64,000 nucleotides of DNA, taken from Torymus aiolomorphi. Lineage: Eukaryota; Arthropoda; Insecta; Hymenoptera; Torymidae. The translations under genes and the position numbers were made by a program. The stretch lies in assembly GCA_036365515.1 (NCBI GenBank), contig CM070875.1:8956501-9020500 (forward strand). Direction: 5' to 3'. The notes under the pieces were generated by a model. The model made no database searches. It saw only the letters and a list, made by a program, of their open reading frames with translations, and was not told where the DNA came from. Shown here piece by piece: positions 39,989 through 57,383 of this stretch (position 1 is the first letter of the stretch; each line of letters opens with the position of its first letter).

Positions 39989-40309
39989 GTTTTCGAAGTG
40001 GCCTGCATGTATGATGTGACTCTAACTCAGTAAGTATATTTCGGCTATATCATGCTGAACTGTAAGCCCGGCTGGCCCGACACAAAACATGATGTATAGT
40101 TTTTATCTCGATTGTGCTTCTCGACTTTCATGCGTCAATAGGGTCGTATTTTACAACGTTGACCCATGCACGTATGTGCGCGTGCACGTTTGACGAATCG
40201 TCGTTCCTTTACACATCTGGAGTACGTGTATAGTGCCGCTATTCTTTTCGATGCCCACCCTTTTTAATAAGACGTGTATTTTGAATCTCAGTAATGTTTC
40301 GAAGAAAAT

Positions 40310-40635
40310 GTGCTCACGGGGTGGACGCTGACGCAAACTTCGACGAGATGCTACACAGCATCGCGTGCTGTGCTGTTTGAAACGAAAAAAGCTAAAGGTG
40401 TGAAAAGTGGAGTTGTCAGCAAAACCATCAATTTCGACGACTATCATCAGTGTTTACTAAATTCAACTACACAATACAGAAATCAGTATATCATACAGTC
40501 TAAAGCTCATGTAGTGCGTACTGTGAAACAAAATTAGCTCTAAGTCCACATGACAATAAGAGATATCTCATACCAAATGAAACAGATACTCTACCGTGGG
40601 GGCATTATAAAATATATAAAATAGATGAAGATTGA
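40310..40635 (+). pseudogene. DNA polymerase B C-terminal remnant (Maverick type), left arm
   Basis: The first frame, ending at TAG 40535-40537, contains GVKSGVVSKTINFDDY. A second frame, shifted by two bases, continues from 40537 to TGA 40633-40635 with LALSPHDNKRYLI and TLPWGHYKIY. These are the closing motifs of protein-primed family B polymerases of Mavericks and relatives. The polymerase and exonuclease domains are missing. Confidence 0.6.
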
Positions 40636-40665
40636 TTGTATGTATGTATATAATCAACTTTCATG

Positions 40666-40737
<72 letters not shown>

Positions 40738-42046
40738 TATATACTATATATATACTATATATATACTATATATACTATATATATACTATATATATACTAT
40801 ATATATACTATATATACTATATATATACTATATATATACTATATATATACTATATATATATACTATATATACTATATATACTATATATATATGCTATATA
40901 TACTATATATACTATATATACTATATATACTATATATACTATATATACTATATATACTATATATATATATATACACACACACTGCTATGACGGCAGTGAA
41001 ATGCGGCGTCTGCGAACGCATGTAAATGTACGTGTGTGTGTCTGTGTGTGTGTAGTTAACCTTTAGTTTGTATCGTGTATGAGTTTAATTTTCCTGGAAC
41101 AAAAAAAAAATTCTTTAAAATTTATGTATTCATAGTTTGTAAGTTTTTGCGTATTCATACTTGTATTTTTACTATGTAAGTTTGTTTTTTTTTTCTTAAT
41201 AATAATCTGATCGATTGATTAAAATTTTTTACCAAAATAACTGTTATCATTTATTGACCTCACACTCTTCCAGTAAATTATCCAATTCTCTGTTTCCTTG
41301 AAAAAATAATAGTAGTTTCATTTTTGTTCACATGCGTGTTATATACTATATATACTATATATACTATATATATACTATATATATATTATATATACTATAT
41401 ATACTATATATACTATATATACTATATATATATACTATATATATATATATATATACTATATATGTCTATGTATATAGCTATATATATATACTATATATAT
41501 ATAGTATACATAGTATATATATAGTATATATAGTATATATAGTATATATAGTATATATAGTATATATATATAGTATATATATAGTATATATAGTATATAT
41601 AGTATATATAGTATATATATATAGTATATATAGTATATATATATAGTATATATATAGTATATATATAGTATATATATAGTATATATAGTATATATATATA
41701 CACTGCTATGACGGCAGTGAAATGCGAACGCATGTAAATGTACGTGTGTGTGTGTCTGTGTGTGCGTAACCTTTAGTTTGTATCGTGTATGAGTTTAATT
41801 TTCCTGGAACAAAAAAAATTCTTTAAAATTTATGTATTCATAGTTTGTAAGTTTTTGCGTATTCATACTTGTATTTTTACTATGTAAGTTTGTTTTTTTT
41901 TTCTTAATAATAATCTGATCGATTGATTAAAATTTTTTACCAAAATAACTGTTATCATTTATTTACCTTACACTCTTCCAGTAAATTATCCAATCCTCTG
42001 CTTCCTTGAAAAAATAATAGTAGTTTCATTTATGTTCACATGCGTG

Positions 42047-42764
<718 letters not shown>

Positions 42765-42833
42765 TATATATACTGTATATATACTATATATATACTATAT
42801 AATACTATATATACTATATATATACTATATATA

Positions 42834-42867
<34 letters not shown>

Positions 42868-43729
42868 TATATATACTATATATATATACTATATATACTA
42901 TATATACTATATATACTATATATACTATATATACTATATATATACTATATATACTATATATATACTATATATACTATATATATATATATGTATACTATAT
43001 ATAGTATATAGTATATATAGTATATATAGTATATATATATATATAGTATATATATATATACACTGCTATGACGGCAGTGAAATGCGGCGTCTGCGAACGC
43101 ATGTAAATGTACGTGTGTGTGTGTCTGTGTGTGTGTAACCTTTAGTTTGTATCGTGTATGAGTTTAATTTTCCTGGAACAAAAAAATTCTTTAAAATTTA
43201 TATATAGTATATATATATATAGTATATATAGTATATATATAGTATATATAGTATATATATAGTATATATAGTATATACAGTATATATATAGTATATATAT
43301 AGTATATATAGTATTATATAGTATATATATAGTATATATACAGTATATATATATAGTATATATATATATATATATATAACACGCATGTGAACAAAAATGA
43401 AACTACTATTATTTTTTCAAGGAAACAGAGGATTGGATAATTTACTGGAAGAGTGTGAGGTCAATAAATGATAACAGCTATTTTGGTAAAAAATTTTAAT
43501 CAATCGATCAGATTATTATTAAGAAAAAAAACAAACTTACATAGTAAAAATACAAGTATGAATACGCAAAAACTTACAAACTATGAATACATAAATTTTA
43601 AAGAATTTTTTTTGTTCCAGGAAAATTAAACTCATACACGATACAAACTAAAGGTTACACACACACAGACACACACACACGTACATTTACATGCGTTCGC
43701 AGACGCCGCATTTCACTGCCGTCATAGCA

Positions 43730-43769
<40 letters not shown>

Positions 43770-43857
43770 TATATATATATATATATATATACACTGCTAT
43801 GAAGGCAGTGAAATGCGATATATATATATATATATATATACTATATATATATATATA

Positions 43858-43893
<36 letters not shown>

Positions 43894-43921
43894 TATATAT
43901 ACTATATATACTATATATATA

Positions 43922-43955
<34 letters not shown>

Positions 43956-44119
43956 TATATATATATATATATATACTATATATATAGTATATATATATAT
44001 ATATATAGTATATATATATATATAGTATATATATAGTATATATATAGTATATATAGTATATATATATATATATAGTATATATATATATATAGTATATATA
44101 TAGTATATATATATATATA

Positions 44120-44173
<54 letters not shown>

Positions 44174-44208
44174 TATATAGTATATATATATATATATATA
44201 TAGTATAG

Positions 44209-44239
<31 letters not shown>

Positions 44240-44663
44240 TATATATAGTATATATATAGTATATATATAGTATATATATAGTATATATAGTATATATATA
44301 TATATATATATATACACTGCTATGACGGCAGTGAAATGCGAACGCATGTAAATGTACGTGTGTGTGTGTGCCTGTGTGTGCGTAACCTTTAGTTTGTATC
44401 GTGTATGAGTTTCATTTTCCGGGAACAAAAAAAATTCTTTAAAATTTATGTATTCATAGTTTGTAAGTTTTTGCGTATTCATACTTGTATTTTTACTATG
44501 TAAGTTGGTTTTTTTTTTTCTTAATAATAATCTGATCGATTGATTAAAATTTTTTACCAAAATAACTGTTATCATTTATTTACCTCACACTCTTCCAGTA
44601 AATTATCCAATCCTCTGCTTCCTAGAAAAAACAATAGTAGTTTCATTTTTGTTCACATGCGTG

Positions 44664-46560
<1,897 letters not shown>

Positions 46561-47484
46561 CACTGCCTTCATAGCAGTGTATATATATATATATATACTA
46601 TATACTATATAGTATATATATATATATATATATATACACTGCTATGACGGCAGTGAAATGCGGCGTCTGCGAACGCATGTAAATGTACGTGTGTGTGTGT
46701 CTGTGTGTGTGTAACCTTTAGTTTGTATCGTGTATGAGTTTAATTTTCCTGGAACAAAAAAAATTCTTTAAAATTTATGTATTCATAGTTTGTAAGTTTT
46801 TGCGTATTCATACTTGTATTTTTACTATGTAAGTTTGTTTTTTTTTCTTAATAATAATCTGATCGATTGATTAAAATTTTTTACCAAAATAGCTGTTATC
46901 ATTTATTGACCTCACACTCTTCCAGTAAATTATCCAATCCTCTGTTTCCTTGAAAAAATAATAGTAGTTTCATTTTTGTTCACATGCGTGTTATATATAT
47001 ATATATATATATATACTATATATATATACTGTATATATACTATATATATACTATATAATACTATATATACTATATATATACTATATATATACTGTATATA
47101 CTATATATATATACTATATATACTATATATATACTATATATACTATATATATATATACTATATATAAATTTTAAAGAATTTTTTTGTTCCAGGAAAATTA
47201 AACTCATACACGATACAAACTAAAGGTTACACACACACAGACACACACACACGTACATTTACATGCGTTCGCAGACGCCGCATTTCACTGCCGTCATAGC
47301 AGTGTATATATATATATATATACTATATATATACTATATATACTATATATACTATATATAGTATACATAGTATATATAGTATATATAGTATATATATAGT
47401 ATATATAGTATATATATAGTATATATAGTATATATATATATATAGTATATATAGTATATATAGTATATATATATAGTATATATA

Positions 47485-47522
<38 letters not shown>

Positions 47523-47580
47523 TATATATAGTATATATAGTATTATATAGTATATATATAGTATATATACAGTATATATA

Positions 47581-47715
<135 letters not shown>

Positions 47716-47716
47716 T

Positions 47717-47924
47717 ATGAAACGCTAGTTATGCAGACACTTTCCGAAATTTAAATAGACTTATGCAGACAGAGACCGACTTATGCAGACGTCAGCATAA
47801 GTAGAGAGATTATTTCTTTAGTCACGCTAGACTTGTGCAGACACTTGTATAAACGGTACTACACTTATGCAGACAGGTCACGTGGTCTTATACATTGGTG
47901 TCAGCATAAGTCCATGTTTATATG

Positions 47925-47930
<6 letters not shown>
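47717..47930. mobile_element. GTCTGCATAAGT word element, right arm
   Basis: Mirror copy of 42085-42295 with matching word spacing. Confidence 0.7.
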
Positions 47931-47979
<49 letters not shown>

Positions 47980-48629
47980 CACGCATGTGAACAAAAATGA
48001 AACTACTATTATTTTTTCAAGGAAGCAGAGGATTGGATAATTTACTGGAAGAGTGTAAGGTAAATAAATGATAACAGTTATTTTGGTAAAAAATTTTAAT
48101 CAATCGATCAGATTATTATTAAGAAAAAAAAACAAACTTACATAGTAAAAATACAAGTATGAATACGCAAAAACTTACAAACTATGAATACATAAATTTT
48201 AAAGAATTTTTTTTGTTCCAGGAAAATTAAACTCATACACGATACAAACTAAAGGTTACGCACACACAGACACACACACACGTACATTTACATGCGTTCG
48301 CATTTCACTGCCGTCATAGCAGTGTATATATATATACTATATATACTATATATATACTATATATATACTATATATATACTATATATATATACTATATATA
48401 CTATATATATATATATATATACTATATATACTATATATATACTATATATACTATATATATACTATATATATATACTATATATACTATATATATATATATA
48501 TATACTATATATATATATATATACTATGTATACTATATATATAGTATATATATATAGTATATATATAGTACATATAGTATATATATATAGTATATATAGT
48601 ATATATATATAGTATATATAGTATATATA

Positions 48630-48665
<36 letters not shown>

Positions 48666-49086
48666 TATATATAGTATATATAGTATATATAGTATATAAC
48701 ACGCATGTGAACAAAAATGAAACTACTATTATTTTTTCAAGGAAACAGAGAATTGGATAATTTACTGGAAGAGTGTGAGGTCAATAAATGATAACAGTTA
48801 TTTTGGTAAAAAATTTTAATCAATCGATCAGATTATTATTAAGAAAAAAAAAACAAACTTACATAGTAAAAATACAAGTATGAATACGCAAAAACTTACA
48901 AACTATGAATACATAAATTTTAAAGAATTTTTTTTTTTGTTCCAGGAAAATTAAACTCATACACGATACAAACTAAAGGTTACACACACACAGACACACA
49001 CACGTACATTTACATGCGTTCGCAGACGCCGCATTTCACTGCCGTCATAGCAGTGTGTGTGTATATATATATATATAGTATATATA

Positions 49087-49142
<56 letters not shown>

Positions 49143-49285
49143 TATATAGTATATATAGTATATATATATAGTATATATAGTATATATATAGTATATATAT
49201 AGTATATATAGTATATATATAGTATATATATAGTATATATATATATAGTATATATAGTATATATATAGTATATATATAGTATATA

Positions 49286-49351
<66 letters not shown>

Positions 49352-49381
49352 CATGAAAGTTGATTATATACATACATACAA

Positions 49382-49707
49382 TCAATCTTCATCTATTTTA
49401 TATATTTTATAATGCCCCCACGGTAGAGTATCTGTTTCATTTGGTATGAGATATCTCTTATTGTCATGTGGACTTAGAGCTAATTTTGTTTCACAGTACG
49501 CACTACATGAGCTTTAGACTGTATGATATACTGATTTCTGTATTGTGTAGTTGAATTTAGTAAACACTGATGATAGTCGTCGAAATTGATGGTTTTGCTG
49601 ACAACTCCACTTTTCACACCTTTAGCTTTTTTCGTTTCAAACAGCACAGCACGCGATGCTGTGTAGCATCTCGTCGAAGTTTGCGTCAGCGTCCACCCCG
49701 TGAGCAC
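49382..49707 (-). pseudogene. DNA polymerase B C-terminal remnant, right arm
   Basis: Mirror copy of 40310-40635 with the same frame change and stop, so the defect predates duplication of the arm or was copied by gene conversion. Confidence 0.6.
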
Positions 49708-50021
49708 ATTTTCTTCGAAACATTACTGAGATTCAAAATACACGTCTTATTAAAAAGGGTGGGCATCGAAAAGAATAGCGGCACTATACACGTACTCCAG
49801 ATGTGTAAAGGAACGACGATTCGTCAAACGTGCACGCGCACATACGTGCATGGGTCAACGTTGTAAAATACGACCCTATTGACGCATGAAAGTCGAGAAG
49901 CACAATCGAGATAAAAACTATACATCATGTTTTGTGTCGGGCCAGCCGGGCTTACAGTTCAGCATGATATAGCCGAAATATACTTACTGAGTTAGAGTCA
50001 CATCATACATGCAGGCCACTT

Positions 50022-50172
50022 CGAAAACTCTCTCGCCCTCGCTCTCTCGCTGTCTCTCCTTCTCGCCCTCGCTCTCTCTCTCGCTCTCCCGCCCTCGCTC
50101 TCTCTCGCTCTCTCTCTCGCCCTCGCTCTCGCTCTCTCTCGCTCTCCCGCCCTCGCTCTCACTCGCTCTCTC
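50022..50172. repeat. GAGCGAGGGC minisatellite, right arm
   Basis: Counterpart of 39848-39988 but differing in unit order and including an AAGGAGAGACAG variant. This shows that the arms are not the same reads placed twice. Confidence 0.75.
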
Positions 50173-50628
50173 GCGGCAAATATCTTACCAGCGACGATAG
50201 ACTAATGGCCACAAAATACTCATACCGGAAGGCACGTTTCAACCTGCACAACATGTGATGACGTCGCCCGTGTAGCGGTTGCTGGCAAGAGTGAAATACT
50301 TTTCGTCTTGCCTCCTTTGTATGGACCCACTTCATAATTGTTATATCTAAGGTTTCCATCGATGCCGTCACGCTTATCGTTTGTATATGCAGTTAACTAA
50401 AACAGTATTTCGATTTACCGGGTAAAATTCTATGAAATACTATTAAGTTTTGTGGGTCGTTGTCAGGAAACGATTGCAAGGAGAACGCAATTGAAATACT
50501 CTGGAGTTCTTAGAATTAATAGCGATAAGGCAACTACGAATATCGGAACAACAAAGAGATGCGATAGTTCAGCATGCTATAGCCGAAATACACTTACTGA
50601 GTTAGTCACATCAAAATGCAGGCCACCT

Positions 50629-50902
50629 CGAAAAATAAACGCGCGGTAAATATCTTACCAGCGACGATAGACTAATGCCCGCGAAAGTCAGCTCATCAAC
50701 GCGGTAAATATACTTACACGCGGCGTATGCTAATGCCCGCGGAAATCAGCTAGCCACCGCGGTAATATGCTCATCCCCGCGGTCGTCCAGCTTGTCACCG
50801 CGTCGATTCAGCTCATCCCCGCGGTAAGGTGCTAGGCCCCGCGCGCGCGCCGCCCGCCGCCCGCGCCGCCGCCGCCGCCCGCCGCCCGCCGCCCGGGTCG
50901 CT
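50629..50902. repeat. GC-rich subterminal repeats, right arm
   Basis: Mirror of 39117-39390, C-rich on this strand. Confidence 0.75.
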
Positions 50903-51101
50903 CGTAAATAAACATTTGACCGTCATGCAAAAATGTGACAATAAAATACGGATAAATTTTATTCGATGACGTCATTACATATGGAAGCTTCTCGAAAGTG
51001 GGCGGAGCCTCACCTCCCCCCTTTCAACCTATCAGAGCGCTGCACAGGGCGGCCGGTGGCCGAGTGGTGGGGGGGGGCAGAACTCTCCTAGCTTACCTAC
51101 T

Positions 51102-51107
51102 GTTTTT
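51102..51107. repeat. Right target-site duplication GTTTTT
   Basis: Pairs with 38912-38917. Confidence 0.55.
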
Positions 51108-51505
51108 CATAAGAAATGTTACAAACAAAAAAATTGGAAAAATTGCTAAATAGTATGATAAAAATGAGAATTCACAAATTTTACTTCTGTACGGCTGACA
51201 GACTTTACAAGCCTCTAGGGTAATTTTTCGGATATAGATAGAAATGCACGGTGCTGAGCGTGCTCGTGAGCCACATTCGAAAGAGCACATAACCTGCAAA
51301 GCTGCAATTCTGTAGCCAAAGAAGACTCTCGGGTCGCCATAAAAAATGTAATTGCAATCTCAATAATTTCAATTAATACTTTAAATGATTATAAATCTAT
51401 TACTTTTCTAATTGTGGATGTTATTTTGAAAATGTAGATAAAATAAATGAATTGTACAATTATCAATGTAATGTAACATATGAAGACGATTCGGATCAGC
51501 TTCCG
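51108..51505. other. AT-rich right flank of the palindrome
   Basis: No gene recognised. Confidence 0.5.
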
Positions 51506-51514
51506 TAAGTAGTA

Positions 51515-51596
51515 CTTTGTGGCGCAGTCGGTAAGTTGTTCGCCTGTCAACTCAAAGGTCCAAAGTTCGATTCTCCATCCCGGCAGTTTTTTTTTT
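51515..51596 (+). repeat. tRNA-Asp-like sequence (SINE head or tRNA pseudogene)
   Basis: Box A TGGCGCAGTCGG (51520-51531), anticodon-loop-like CCTGTCAA, box B-like AGTTCGATTCT (51564-51574), and a T run (51587-51596) as a Pol III stop. The T-stem and acceptor do not pair well, so it is not a functional tRNA. Confidence 0.55.
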
Positions 51597-51794
51597 CATC
51601 GTTAAAAATTCGTTATTTAATTTATTATTTAATATTACTTACTTATTTATCTTGTAAAATGTGTCAAATTGGGTAGAACAAATTTTTTTGTTTATTATTA
51701 TTATTATTATCTAAACACTCGTGTAATCTTCAAAAATAACTGTGTATAACGGTTGGTTTACGAGTCACTTTATTGTTGTTAAACATATAACGAA

Positions 51795-51825
51795 GTTTCG
51801 GTGGCTAGTTTGCCATCCTCATCAG
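51795..51825 (-). ncRNA. Hammerhead-ribozyme-like core
   Basis: The minus strand reads CTGATGAG, then a stem-loop (GGATGGC / GCCACC with one bulge around AAACTA), then CGAAAC. This is the order and spacing of the hammerhead core with helix II. Helices I and III are not convincing, so activity is doubtful. Such motifs are known in Penelope-like retroelement termini and other repeats. Confidence 0.45.
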
Positions 51826-51829
51826 GTCT

Positions 51830-52059
51830 TTAGTTATAACAATTTAATCATAATACCCACCAGGTTTGTCATATACATACTGTTTGTAGCTCGTAAAAAC
51901 ATTTTTTAATTTTAGATAGAAAAATTAATAACCTTAATATCATTATAAGCGATGTATAAAGACATAATACAGTAATACAAAAATACATATTTCAATGATA
52001 AAATGCACACAGTTACGTAAAGCCATATCGCTTATCACAGTTGCGAGAATACGTATTCA
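51830..52059. other. AT-rich spacer
   Basis: No feature recognised. Confidence 0.5.
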
Positions 52060-53760
52060 ACAAACCGGAAAGCTTCCTTAAACCCACACTAATCGGGACA
52101 ACTACCCTATTGATTGTTTGTAATTATTTCTATGTACATATGGCTCAACTCTGTATCTTTTTGGAATTTACCAAAATAAACTCAAACATACATGCATACA
52201 TGCAATCAGAACAGTCTTATTGTGATGACAGACTTTATCCACCACTTTTTAAAGAGAAGATCAGCTGAAATTTCCAAAACTTTTCAGCATCGCATAATTT
52301 ATACATTTAATTTCTGTAAATTTTTCAAAACTACATTATCCGTTACCACTTACATTAAACATTATCAGTACTCCCACCATCCGAACAATTACCTCGTTAA
52401 ACGATTCCGCCATCGAACCTAAATCACAACCGAAAGAACCTCACCTTCCTCCGGCACTCGTTAGCCACCGTCACGCGCGCGCTAAAGCCCCTTTCCGCAG
52501 CGAATTCTGCACTCTCTTGCGCGCACTTTGCATTCCCGAACTGCATTAACTCGGGGTGCTCGCGTCCTCTTGCCTCTCTTAAACCTCCGGGCCGGTTGCA
52601 CAAAGGCCAGGAGGCGCGCGGCATAACTCAACCCCCTCCCCTCCAAAAAAAGAAAGCCATTAAAATCCGCGAAAATCGCGCGCGCGACAATGCTCGTCCT
52701 CTCCAATTTACATACACGCGCTATACTACTGCGTCCTACACAACAATCCCGAGATATCGGAGGAGGGATGCGTCCGGGGGCCCATAAACTTGAAAAATCG
52801 CCGTCGACGCTATGCGAGGGCAGCCCTTAATTGCGAGGCGCAGGCGCGCGGAGATAAGCCAAACACAACATGCACACAGACGCGCGAGCTTCATTGCGGA
52901 AGCGAGCAAAGACTGCAACGACGGTATTACTAGTAGCAGTAGTAGTAGTAATAGTAGTAGCAGCAGTCCGGCGTCGGATATTTACAGTCGGCAGTGCCAG
53001 ACGCGCACGAGAGTGGGAGAGAGAGAGACTACTTTAATATCCTGTCATTGCCTCTCTGACAAACGCGCGAGAGGAAGCAAGAGGGGGAGGAGATCAGTAA
53101 GGGCGCTGGGATGAAAAGAGAGGGGAAATTGCAAAAGATCTGCAGATGGTGGAGGCCGCTCGAGAGAGTCTGTATAGCACGCACGAGCAGACGAATACGA
53201 GATGATATGGGAATGCGCGCATATGTGTGTCTATCTATATGTATGCCGGAGAGAGCAGATATGAGGACTTTATCTAAGCTTTCACGAGCCGCGTGTAATT
53301 CCGTGCGCACACATGCGCTCCTTTGATGCAGGCGCGGCTAGACATCATGAACTGTGTGTTCTTTGTGCTGTCGTCTGACACCTATAGATGCACGCACGTG
53401 TCTATAGTTTTTTTCTTCTATTTATACGTGCTGTATGTGTCTATATGTGCGAATGAAATTTTGAACACTGCGGTTAATTATGCGCAGCAGTAACTGGCGC
53501 AACGGATGTTTAAACGCGCGCGGTTGCTATAATTGAGTACATGTGCGCTGTCGAATTGTTCGAAGATTATAATTGGCGTAATTGGTAACCTATTGTGTCA
53601 CCAATTAATTACGCCGTTTCAATTAGCCGGAAATGTCGCGTGCAATATGCGCTGCGCCGTCTGACAATATTTGCGTACATACGCGCGCGCACGTGTCAAT
53701 GCCGATACGCACGTATACATATTTATACGATAGGTACGGCTAAGTAGAATGTTCGAGATG
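52060..53760. promoter_or_regulatory. Skew-switch island 14 (flip near 52980)
   Basis: A/C-rich 52070-52660, mixed CpG core with an AGTAGT/AGC run (52929-52965), G/T-rich 52990-53620. Confidence 0.45.
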
Positions 53761-53792
53761 AAAGATCAACAATAAAAATTGCGAGATGCAGT

Positions 53793-54356
53793 ACCCTGGT
53801 AGAAATTGAAATCATTTTTTAGGTATAGTAAATGGCTAGTTTCAACCAAGATGGCAAAAAAATGAACTCCAGTTTTCTACCATAAGTGTAACGATTTTTT
53901 TAACCTATTTTTCACATTTATTGGTTGCAGAAATGGTCAAAATGTTGCACTGTCTATTAATTTGGCATTTTAATACTAGTTAAAATAGCTAGCCGACAAA
54001 GCCATTAAAAATTTAGGAACAAGCGATTTGCTATGGCGATGAGTGAGAGAGATACAGAGTCACATGGCAAAATAACAATTTTGGTTTATATCTTATAGAA
54101 TAAAGCTGTACATAGTACAAATACTACTAAATTTTGTTTATATCCCAGTAAACTATCTCTTAAGAGTATAAGTTTTACAATATGTGATTAAATTGTTATG
54201 AAATTTTAATGTGAAGATTTTGGGATTAGGGCCATTCCATAAAGTGGGAGAAGTTAATGGAAGAAAGCGTTACGCATGTGTCTAATAACTAGCCATTTCC
54301 AATGGCCAGTTTCTGTTTTCCTGCCCATTTTTAATGGACTAATTTCTACCAGGGAT
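53793..54356. mobile_element. CCCTGGTAGAAAT-family element, copy C
   Basis: Left end ACCCTGGTAGAAATTG, right end TAATTTCTACCAGGGATA, with TA bounding the ends. GGCTAGT/ACTAGCC and CCATTT words inside. An internal GAGTGAGAGAGATACAGA matches the GA-seeded site in copies B and D. Confidence 0.7.
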
Positions 54357-54379
54357 AGTAGAACTTTAGAAGGAGAAGC

Positions 54380-55180
54380 CGTTATGCGCGTGAAAACTAC
54401 CGAATGCTGCCTATCAAACTTTCACGCAAAAAATCTTCGGCATACGGTTATAAGTATACAGCAGAAGACGTATAGTGCGTGCTTTCAATTTGGTTAACAG
54501 CACAAACCGAGAGCGACTTTCACATGGAGAACTAGAGGCGGCGCGTAAAGTCGCTATCGTAAATATACGAATAATGATGCCCGACCTATCGCTAATGACC
54601 TGCCGCGAAACTTTCCTTCTGCTTGTCTTCCCTAAAGTTCACTACAGCACTTTAAAGTCAGACGTTTACGTTGTACCGTTGCCACTGCGACTTTTTGCGC
54701 CGCGCGGTTTGTATATAGTAGAAGTAATTGGTCTTTTTGACTGTGCTTCTGCCGCGCGCGCAATTTACAACTTGTGTGAACATTGATTGCGAAATATGAT
54801 CGTTCGCGCGGAAGCAGCAGCAGCAGCTTTATTTAGGTCTAAAGCGCGAAATTTATAAACGGCATGTCGGGGCGAATATTTATTGCAGGTTATGTTTTGG
54901 CAGCGAACGATGATGATGATGATGATGATGATTTGGAGTATATATAAAGTTTTTCGCGCGCGTGCGTACGTATGTTCCAGGTGTATATGTGGAGTTAAAC
55001 GATGATGAAAACCGTGATTTCAGTGAATTTACAACGATGAAATTATAATTTAGATAGCTGTTGCGGAAAGCTTTCGAGATACTTTCTAAACGAACAGATG
55101 TTTCGCGGTGCCGCTGCCCCGGTCTTGGCGCAGGTATATGAACGCATGAATGCGCACGGAGCGCGTAATTTAATTGCGTA
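54380..55180. promoter_or_regulatory. Weak skew-switch island 15 (flip near 54790)
   Basis: Only mild A/C bias on the left. The right is G/T-biased with (GAT)n at 54908-54932. The 103-codon frame at 54475-54786 has no domain. Confidence 0.3.
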
Positions 55181-55576
55181 AGATGTATTATCTTTGAATT
55201 ACTGCGAAATCGTCCATGAAATAATCGTATTTGCAGGGAATATAAGCTCGTAAAATATAATTATAACAGTATATTATGTGACTGAAATTTATAAATGTTC
55301 ACGGAGATAACTCGTTCATTCATCTGTAAAATAACAAAAATACGAATCACGGCCCTTCATTTGCCGTAAATATAATCTTTCAACTCGACTTACTTTCCGC
55401 AATGAAATTAATGCACCGGTTCACTCGCATGTACGACGTTTTTCAAAATTTGTAACTGTTAGTAAATGAAACCACGGACAAAAAATCCTAGTACTGTGTT
55501 ACACCCCGAATGATTAAATTAATTTGCCTATTCCAGCAATACTAAAAACACAGTTCTTTATAAGATAAACTATATA
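55181..55576. other. AT-rich spacer
   Basis: No feature recognised. Confidence 0.5.
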
Positions 55577-56127
55577 TCCCTGGTGGAAATTCAAAACATT
55601 TTATAACTAAGAACTAACTATTTATATTAGAAACTTGCTATAAAATGGGAATTTCTCTTGTCCAGTTTGTATCTCCCGGTGAAATGCTTTTTCGCCTATA
55701 TTATTCGGCCATTTAATAGATTGAAAAATAGAATGAGTTTTTCGATGACAAGCACAAACTTGTTATTGAACATTTTAAAGGTATTAGAAGGCTTGCTATT
55801 ACGACAAGGAGAGAGAGAGAGAGAGACAGAATCAGGCGGAGAAATAAAAGCTTTTCTGAATTATTCATAGAATGAGTACAACAAATGATTTTTTAGTTAA
55901 TATTATTTATTTATATTTTGATAAGCTACCCAATGCGCTTTAATACTCTTTCATCAAAGATAAAATTAGTAAGTAAATTAAATAAGAATATTTTGTTGTT
56001 ACGTCAATCTAAGAAATAGGCAAATAATGGTCGAAAAATCGTTTCATCATAGCGATTAATTAGCCAATTTTACAAGCTATTTCCTAACTTCTTGGCCATT
56101 TCATACAGATGAATTTCTACTAGGGAT
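55577..56127. mobile_element. CCCTGGTAGAAAT-family element, copy D
   Basis: Left end TCCCTGGTGGAAATTC, right end GAATTTCTACTAGGGATA. Collinear with 17768-18350. The GA tract at 55808-55826 sits where copy B has only GAGTGAGAGAGACAG. Confidence 0.7.
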
Positions 56128-56738
56128 ACAACAAACGAGTAAATGGATACGAACGAATCCTCCAATCTAACCAAAACAATCGTACAAAACGAAAAACAGT
56201 AGCCGGGCACTTTGCAAATGCACTCCCAGATCAAAAACATCCCAGCACAGCTGCCCCACCTCCAGCGCCGTAAAACTCGCATCCCTCCACTTTTCTCAAA
56301 AGCAAAATCCAATAAACTCTCGCATCTACACCCACACACACGCATACTCCTTCTCCCCGTTTATTAAGCCGTCGGAGATCCAGATATTTATCCTCCCTTA
56401 CACGCTCCCATAGACACAGCATGCAGCTCCCGCATCCTACACGGCTCCATTAGCCGACAGCGCAGCAGCAGCAGCAGCGAAGCCATTTGTTTCATAAAAC
56501 TATTCAACGCGTGCTTGTGCTCCCCGGCAAAGCTTTCTCTCTCTCTCTCCTTCTCGCTTGCTCGTCGTGGAGAGACACACACACGTATATAAGCGAACTG
56601 CCCTCTCGAGCCTTGGCTTCTCAATGGCCTTCTCTCTCTCCCTCTCACGTGCGTATACATAGGAGAGAGAAACACAGCGTGCGCGCAGAAAAGCGTCGTC
56701 GTATCAGATATTCGCCTCTCTATGCATTCCGCGAGGGG

Positions 56739-56793
<55 letters not shown>

Positions 56794-57293
56794 CGCTCTT
56801 CTCGTAGTCGCAGAATAGAGATCGAAACGCGATGTCTGCTGGACGCGAGCCCATCGCACAGCACGCGCGCGAGTGTACGTATATATACCTGTGTATAGAC
56901 AAAAAGAGCGAGAGAGAGAGAAGAGGGAGGGAGTAGATAACTCAAACGTTTGGCTTGCACGCGCGAGAGAGAGAGAAAGGGCCGGTGCTGCTGCACTTTC
57001 GCGTCGCCGAGGGACGCGGCGGCGCGAGTAGCTTTTGGGCCGGCGCCGCTCTGCTTTTTGCACTCTGTCTCAGTCTCTCTATCTCTCCCGCGAGTCCTCT
57101 CTGCGTAATTAAACAGAAGCCGATTTTTTTCTCACGCGCGCGTGCAGCGGCACGCAGCAGTAGTGCGCCGTTAATTATCGCTCTGCGCGAGCGCGTCCGA
57201 GTGAAACGCGAGCGGGAGAGATTGAATTTTCAATGGCCCTGTGTAGTGCGCCCTGTAATTCGTTGACCACCGTCGCGGTTGGTCAATCTTTCA

Positions 57294-57383
<90 letters not shown>

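Noticed and set aside
51515..51596. Functional tRNA-Asp gene
   Set aside because: The A and B boxes and an anticodon-like loop are present, but the T-stem and acceptor stem do not pair. Called tRNA-like instead.
54475..54786. 103-codon + frame
   Set aside because: No domain that I recognise and no neighbouring exon signals; probably fortuitous.
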